From Capitulum mitella (taxonomy: Eukaryota; Arthropoda; Thecostraca; Pollicipedomorpha; Pollicipedidae): a stretch of DNA of 64,000 nt. The notes under the pieces were generated by a model that worked only from the letters and a program-made list of their open reading frames with translations, was not told the origin of the DNA and ran no database searches. Each line of letters opens with the position of its first letter. Within the stretch, counting starts at the first letter, position 1. Position numbers and translations under genes: made by a program. This document shows, piece after piece, positions 62,783 through 64,000 of this stretch. The stretch lies in NCBI GenBank assembly GCA_030062745.1, contig CP099851.1:3090393-3154392 (forward strand), in the 5' to 3' direction.

Positions 62783-64000
62783 ATGGCGCTGTTTCCAGCC
62801 AGAGCGTATCCACGACGACTGACTGACGCCCGACGAGACACAAGACTTGACGCAAGACTTTGGACACCTGAGCTCAAGAGGCTGTGTGGCCTAACTAAAA
62901 AAAAGCAAACACACAAGTGTATCCAACATTTTGAATATTATATGAACATTTACGACCTACCACAGCCTCAGACGAATATATGAAAATTTGGAGGGTAGTC
63001 ACGCAGGCGACAAGGAAGGTAAGGACATACCATTTTAGGGTTTCCGCAAGTGTTTGGTTTCAGGCAAGGGCGGATCCAGACCATGTGCTAACTAAGGGCA
63101 GGATGGCCAGACCTTCATTGTTGAAACCCAACTTACCCCAAAATGTCAGTTCTGTGGGTATTAGTAACTTTGTATCATCATTTTTGAAAACTGACATGAA
63201 TTGGCATGATAGTGGCACCCTTGATCTACTAGTGGTTCCAGGAAAATCATAGGTATCTAATTGCCTGGATAGTAATGGAATTTTGTAATTTTTTTGATAG
63301 TACAAATAATTGATTTGAGGTCATTGTTTCCCCAAAGTGCTGTACTACATAGTCATAAGGAAAATGTGTTAAGTGTTGAGCTTGAGGGTGGCTGGCTTTT
63401 ACCTAGTTTGCATTTTGTATCCAATTCAGCCCATTGGTCATGGGTGTTGCTGTGGTATACATTTGGTGAACCATTGGTCCTTTGTTTTGATTTTCAACAT
63501 GGGCTGGATGGAGCTTGATTGGGAACAGCTGGACATAAACACAGTTTGACTTTGGCAGCATTATTGGGGAGAAAAATTGCCACAGATTCATTGTGTCTAT
63601 CTGCCACTACCTGCTGTGAGGTGATACAAGATTGCTAGGCTATTAACTTGAATTAACCTATGGATGTCAACCAGAGCAGGGTTTGTCAAACATGTGGTGT
63701 TACAAACTTCTTTCTCTGTCCCAGGATATGAATGTGTTGAGACATGCCCTTGCATTGCTTTTTGATGTCTTTTAACCCATGCATTTATATACAATCAGTG
63801 TTGCTGTCAAACAGCTTGACTGCAAAGCATGGCAATGGGCTTGATTAGATGCACCTGGTCCAGAGAAATGCACACCTGGAAGTGGCTAACTGTGCATCAA
63901 GGTGCAAAATATTGTAAACTGTGGCAAAAATGACCCATTCCTTGTGAGATACTGTAGGCATTTTCCCTTTATTTCTTGTTGTTTTTTTTTGGTATAACTT
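62783..64000 (+). other. Possible 5' end of another gene, no confirmed exon
   Basis: An ATG at 62783 opens a 66-codon frame (MALFPARAYPRRLTDARR at its start) in CpG-containing sequence. Its segment at about 62,825-62,895 resembles 37,385-37,450 at the start of the zinc-finger gene. From about 63,080 to the window end CpG is almost absent, as inside the gene bodies elsewhere here. No domain or splice chain could be established, and no other exon is recognisable before the window ends. Confidence 0.25.

Overview
This is intron-rich eukaryotic DNA, most likely from an arthropod. A crustacean is plausible, but the species cannot be named from the sequence. The support is GT-AG introns whose phases agree exon to exon, a GBD-FH3 protein without a visible FH2 domain that resembles insect multiple wing hairs (mwh), invertebrate-type repeats (pogo/Tigger DNA transposon, CR1/Jockey-like and Penelope-like retroelements), and a short CCTAA-type telomere-like tract.

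Layout. From 1 to 2,003 there is 5' flank or intron with no assignable exon. From 2,004 to 18,066 (+) lies an 11-exon mwh-like gene; its visible coding part is 2,502 nt with all phases matching, and its N-terminus is missing. From 18.1 to 32.2 kb the DNA is mostly gene-free and carries decayed retroelements: a non-LTR reverse transcriptase relic at 21.2-22.5 kb and a Penelope-like relic with a partial inverted second copy at 27.3-28.5 kb. A single-exon linker histone H1 sits at 32,183-32,752 (+). Mitochondrial thioredoxin (3 exons) lies at 34,215-36,777 (-). Head-to-head with it is a C2H2 zinc-finger gene at 37,521-45,049 (+), assembled from nine phase-compatible exons, one of which carries a 1-bp frameshift. 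A dead pogo/Tigger element with 25-bp perfect terminal inverted repeats is at 45,946-47,757. A FUBP/KHSRP/PSI-type four-KH RNA-binding protein gene (9 exons, 761 codons) lies at 50,945-62,321 (-), and a probable divergent transcription unit starts near 62.78 kb (+).

The most unusual structure is in the mwh-like gene. Its 5.3-kb intron (10,833-16,132) is built largely from tandem copies of its own splice junctions. About 126 copies of a 34-bp unit, each holding the end of the upstream exon plus the 5' splice site, run from 10,812 to about 15,107. About six copies of a roughly 90-105-bp unit, each holding the 3' splice site plus the start of the downstream exon, run up to the real acceptor at 16,132. 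The donor of a later exon (ends 16,859) is also present about three times in a row. These arrays follow exon-intron boundaries, not arbitrary intron sequence.

A second large-scale pattern is a mosaic of CpG content. The 5' parts of the thioredoxin, zinc-finger and FUBP-like genes, and the DNA after 63.0 kb, have almost no CpG and are rich in TG/CA. Promoters, the 3' parts of these genes, the whole mwh-like gene and the intergenic DNA keep CpG. This is the pattern expected from germline gene-body methylation biased toward the 5' part of broadly expressed genes.
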